Assembly (NCBI GenBank): GCA_003568945.1
Contig: BDIP01000017.1
Location: forward strand, 1-46,688
DNA: 46,688 bases
Source of the DNA: Kipferlia bialata
Taxonomy: Eukaryota > Fornicata
Reading direction: 5' to 3'
A program made the translations under genes and the position numbers. The notes under the pieces are model-generated. The model searched no databases. It was given only the letters and a program-made list of their open reading frames with translations, and was not told the DNA's origin. This document shows positions 46,187-46,688 of this stretch, in pieces (within the stretch, counting starts at the first letter, position 1; each line of letters starts with the position of its first letter).

Positions 46187-46455
46187 ATGCCGTCATCGCG
46201 CAGGGAGAAGGAGAAGGGGGAGTCTACCCGGCACTCCACCCACAGGAGTAGCAGGAGTAGTAGGAGCAAGGACCACAAGGACCACAAGGAGCACAAGGAG
46301 CACAAGGGAGAGAGGTCGAGCAGGGAGAGGGAGAGGGGGAGGGAGAGAGAGAGGGATTCGGCTGTGCCCCAGGCCAGACAGCAGCTGCCGGTTGTGTCCC
46401 ACCCCTCCACCCCCGTGGTGCCCACACCCCTCACAGCCATCACACCCGTGCCCAG
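46187..46455 (+). CDS. First exon of a basic, charged low-complexity protein (partial)
   Basis: An ATG at 46187 opens a 269-base exon ending in CCCAG before a GTACAG donor (phase 2). The product starts MPSSRREKEKGESTRHSTHR and continues with RSSRSSRSKDHKDHKEHKE and RERERGRERERD, then turns Pro/Val-rich (STPVVPTPLTAITPVP). Arg/Ser and Lys/His/Asp/Glu repeats of this kind are common in nuclear RNA-processing proteins, but low complexity alone does not define a family. The exon is GC-rich compared with flanking DNA. The rest of the gene lies beyond the right edge. Confidence 0.55.
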
Positions 46456-46635
46456 GTACAGAGACAGACACATGTGTTTATGTATATATGTGGGTATATA
46501 CCATGTGTACTCACCAGGACACATGCAGCAGGGTACTGTTTCAATCCTGGTTCATTTGTATATGTCACTGTGTATTCGCCGGTCTCTGGTGGATCAGCAG
46601 TAGGGGCTTCCACTCTCTTATGCCCCTTACTGTAT

Positions 46636-46636
<1 letters not shown>

Positions 46637-46674
<38 letters not shown>
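46637..46674. repeat. Homopolymer C38 near right edge
   Basis: There are 38 Cs followed by a CT-rich pyrimidine stretch, the counterpart of the G38 run at the left edge. The true length in the genome cannot be trusted. It is probably where assembly stopped. Confidence 0.9.
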
Positions 46675-46677
<3 letters not shown>

Positions 46678-46688
46678 CCTCTCCTCTC

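Noticed and set aside
1-46688. Transposable elements, integrated virus-like elements, tRNA or rRNA genes
   Set aside because: No transposase, reverse transcriptase, integrase, capsid-like frame, terminal repeats, cloverleaf or rRNA-like stretch was recognised on either strand.

Overview
The window is eukaryotic nuclear DNA from an intron-dense, compact protist genome that uses the standard stop codons. Introns are GT-AG. In most genes they end in a compact motif close to CTNACCCCAG, a branch-point-like CTNAC abutting the 3' splice site. Similar fused 3' ends are known in metamonads (Giardia, Trichomonas). Together with short intergenic gaps and many microsatellite introns, this suggests a free-living fornicate such as Kipferlia bialata. 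The organism assignment is inference. I see no rRNA, tRNA, transposon or CRISPR array.

Layout. (1) 362-419, minus: possible first exon of a gene leaving the left edge. (2) 549-20299, minus: a gene of about 60 exons for a type I membrane protein, with a signal peptide, three diverged tandem copies of a secreted glycoside-hydrolase-like module, EGF-like repeats, a long stalk, a membrane helix and a proline-rich tail. (3) 20464-24408, plus, divergent from it: a propeller-like ectodomain followed by 10-11 membrane helices. (4) 24885-25878, plus: a small secreted saposin-like protein. (5) 26275-32112, plus: a many-exon polytopic membrane protein of unknown family. (6) 32716-35460, minus: an unrecognised multi-exon gene region. 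(7) 35870 to about 41857, minus: a type I membrane protein with about seven CUB-like repeats, lacking its 5' end. (8) 42067-45772, plus: an 11-exon GPCR-like seven-helix protein lacking its 5' end. (9) 46187-46455, plus: first exon of a basic, charged low-complexity protein leaving the right edge.

Most recognisable products are secreted or membrane proteins, consistent with surface recognition, digestion or signalling in a phagotroph. No shared pathway can be proven.

The most unusual signal is in the introns. In the module gene, the saposin gene, gene 6 and the seven-helix gene, introns carry partial degenerate same-strand copies of the edge of the neighbouring exon together with its splice site, separated by TA or CT microsatellites. 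I call these exon-edge echoes. Some introns hold three to five. They were not noticed in the propeller gene or the 26-32 kb gene, whose introns also lack microsatellites. A G26 run at 41894-41919 lies exactly where two genes both lose their 5' ends and may be a misjoin.
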